Shown here piece by piece: positions 6,701-7,167 of a stretch of 7,167 nt of DNA; within the stretch, counting starts at the first letter, position 1, and every line of letters starts with the position of its first letter. This DNA comes from JANYIP01 sp031394045. Lineage in GTDB: Bacteria; Actinomycetota; Actinomycetes; Prado026. The DNA lies in assembly GCA_031394045.1 (NCBI GenBank), contig JANMWN010000198.1:1-7167 (forward strand), read 5' to 3'. A model generated the notes under the pieces. The model was not told where the DNA came from. It worked only from the letters and a program-made list of their open reading frames with translations, and did no database searches. The position numbers and the translations under genes were made by a program.

Positions 6701-6955
6701 CCCGAGCACGGCGCGAAGCCGGCTGACCAGCGTCGCGATGTTCTCGGTCGGTCGGGTCGGTGGTTCCCCGGCCCAGAGCGCGTCCGCCAACGACTCCGCC
6801 GACCAGAGCCGTTCCGGAGCGGCAGCCAGCAGCTTCAGCAGCGTGCGCGCCTTGCGCGCCCCCACCTCCCGCGCGCCTAGGACCTGCACGTCCCGGCGCA
6901 CCATGAACGGTCCGACCAGGCGGATCTCCAGCCGAGACGCAGCAGCAGTCGTCAC
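3653..6955 (-). CDS. Large BTAD/SARP-type transcriptional regulator with AAA ATPase and TPR-like repeats
   Basis: A 1100-residue regulator of the AfsR/large-SARP type. Residues about 8-100 form an OmpR/PhoB-like winged helix (LVGPFMVRRD, ARKARTLLKLLAA, LADALWAGEPP, LVSRLRAVLG). Residues about 104-250 are the bacterial transcriptional activation domain (BTAD), ending with the typical ELGVDPAPETR. An AAA/NB-ARC-like ATPase starts near 268 (VVGRD), with Walker A GEAGIGKT at 299-306, Walker B LLSLDD at 413-418 and a sensor-like VVATLRSEE at 444-452. From about 600 on the protein is Ala/Leu-rich helical repeats resembling TPRs. There is no LuxR-type HTH at the C-terminus, so DNA binding should be through the N-terminus. 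The start is GTG at 6955: the next in-frame start, Met18, would remove the first strand of the winged helix. Its Shine-Dalgarno is poor (GGGA only 2 nt upstream), so translation may be leaderless or weak. It is convergent with the glycosyltransferase and divergent from the membrane gene. Likely an ATP-dependent activator; targets unknown. Confidence 0.93.
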   Translation of the reverse strand: MTTAAASRLEIRLVGPFMVRRDVQVLGAREVGARKARTLLKLLAAAPERLWSAESLADALWAGEPPTRPTENIATLVSRLRAVLGPEVIRGDRSGWGLGQSVDVDLQSAARLLHQAQACLASHEPGLAGAAAAAALALVDGQVLPEEPAAVWVDQVRAAGTDLLRLARRLGAEAALGSGDFGTAAERAVAATDADRYDEAAVRLLMRAHQGQGQPGQALAAYERLRDRLADELGVDPAPETRAVHLDILRETPAPAPGPAQATVARRPLVVGRDGPLAVLSAAWSAAVEGSGSLLLIAGEAGIGKTALAAELTTMARATGGLVLSSRCYETERSLLLQPLVDALRPELMRSAPGRVREMAGDQAQSLALLLPEVAEIAGPFARDVAAPDIERRRIYESVAGCLRRLSVRSPVLLSLDDLHNCGLTTIELLHLLARGLAGTRLLVVATLRSEEGQEAIRRLSGVSARVDLGPLDEAAVAELAVAAGLGEHTERLMSRTRGHPLFVVESVRALSDGDDGIPASLREAVLARVGRAGPALETLVRAAAVLGASFEPEQVAGLLALSTAEAARRCEQLVDARLAVPSGRAYEFVNDLVQEVLYASTPAPTRHAYHRAAADLMVGRPEAMASHAAASQQWARAAEGWLAAAALAVDRLAAADAERLLDEALVAAVEHGSTAGGAVSGSPAESDELVVRVRLARGRVLESLSSFGPAHEDFSQALAIAERTGQRRWLMEAHSELGGDSTIGLGRPVVTCVPHLEAGLALARELGDRVMEAGQLARLGVLACNRLDFVEGQRLGQLAVEAARGTDDEQALVVALDGLKTSYAYTGELVALAPVVAELHPRLRRSGDLFLLQWTVFEEALIPLAAGDWAAATAGVEEALALNRRSGRESFESWLVAHLGWIARLDGRLPDALGHGRRAVDLTSTRKHAWWDAISVGMYATTLLTAGAGSGQLDAGVVRLLRQVLSAADRSGAESYRLRCLAPLALVTGSDELLLQADRMLTSARFPTGVAWLHGIDVYVTLTQAWLAADRPERALAVLEPLLSAGQRAGWSAVLEASGAVALAGRAGSTAASPAARPPGGDRRSAPGGSRPAGRSRSR

Positions 6956-6996
6956 CGTCCCAGTGTCAGCCCACCGGGATGGGGCAGGGTAGGGGC
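6956..6996. promoter_or_regulatory. 41-bp divergent gap between BTAD regulator and membrane protein gene
   Basis: Only 41 bp separate the regulator's GTG from the ATG of the next gene, so at least one promoter probably reaches into coding DNA or one transcript is nearly leaderless. On the plus strand AGGG (6986-6989), 7 nt before the ATG, can serve as a ribosome binding site. On the minus strand TACCCT (6991-6986) fits a TANNNT -10 element for the regulator, but I see no -35 to match. I found no strong palindrome. Confidence 0.4.
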
Positions 6997-7167
6997 ATGA
7001 CCGTCGACCTTCGCCCTCCTCGCCACCGGGTGAGCCGCAAGGCCATCACCTACTGGGCCGTCCGGGCCGCGATCGGGTGGCTGCTGGCGCTCGCGGTCGA
7101 GGCACTGGTCATCGTCCTGGTCGACGACGCGCCCACGTGGCTCTGGCTGCTGATGGGCGGCACCGTG
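6997..7167 (+). CDS. Membrane protein, probable PH-domain (YdbS-like) N-terminus (3' end outside window)
   Basis: The first 57 residues of a gene running off the right edge. After a basic, cytoplasmic-looking start (LRPPRHRVSRKAITYW, residues 5-20) comes a hydrophobic helix at about 24-42, a short DDAPT turn, and the beginning of a second hydrophobic helix at about 48-57. This matches the start of bacterial PH-domain membrane proteins of the YdbS type, where a PxHRVSxxAxxYW stretch precedes two transmembrane helices and then the PH (DUF304) domain. The PH domain itself would lie beyond the window, so the family name rests only on this N-terminal pattern, recalled from memory. The start is ATG at 6997 with AGGG 7 nt upstream. 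If correct, a second PH-domain gene often follows in the same operon, which cannot be checked here. The alternative is an unrelated small membrane protein. Confidence 0.65.
   Translation, partial: MTVDLRPPRHRVSRKAITYWAVRAAIGWLLALAVEALVIVLVDDAPTWLWLLMGGTV

Overview
The window is very GC-rich, has dense coding on both strands and almost no non-coding DNA, and carries gene families typical of high-GC Gram-positives: a large BTAD/SARP-type regulator, an Rv2258c-like methyltransferase and an actinobacterial α/β-hydrolase. It is most likely a chromosomal segment of an actinobacterium. I cannot name the genus; a Nocardioides-like or related soil actinomycete is a guess.

There are five genes in strict strand alternation (+ - + - +). 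(1) 2-430 (+): the C-terminal ATP-binding domain of a sensor histidine kinase, cut by the left edge and ending in a Gln-Pro-Ala repeat tail. (2) 427-1482 (-): a SAM-dependent methyltransferase with an N-terminal winged-helix domain (Rv2258c type). (3) 1603-3747 (+): a 714-residue apparent fusion of an α/β-hydrolase with a putative Cys-Asp-His triad and a MurG/UGT-like (GT-B) glycosyltransferase. (4) 3653-6955 (-): a 1100-residue BTAD-type transcriptional regulator with winged helix, BTAD, AAA ATPase and helical/TPR-like repeats. (5) 6997-7167 (+): the N-terminus of a membrane protein resembling PH-domain (YdbS-like) proteins, cut by the right edge.

Both convergent gene pairs overlap. Kinase and methyltransferase share a CTAG palindrome as reciprocal stop codons, and the hydrolase-glycosyltransferase and the regulator overlap tail to tail by 95 bp. 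Both divergent gaps are short. The 120-bp gap at 1483-1602 holds a perfect 17-bp palindrome and a second inverted repeat that coincides with a possible promoter; the 41-bp gap at 6956-6996 holds little I can assign. No stretch over 300 bases lacks a gene, and I see no RNA gene, mobile element, CRISPR array or convincing intrinsic terminator.

Functionally, the divergent methyltransferase and hydrolase-glycosyltransferase could form a small-molecule tailoring pair (methylation, acyl/ester chemistry, glycosylation) controlled from their shared gap. The convergent BTAD regulator is the obvious candidate controller. This link is inference from gene position. The fusion enzyme is the most unusual item in the window.
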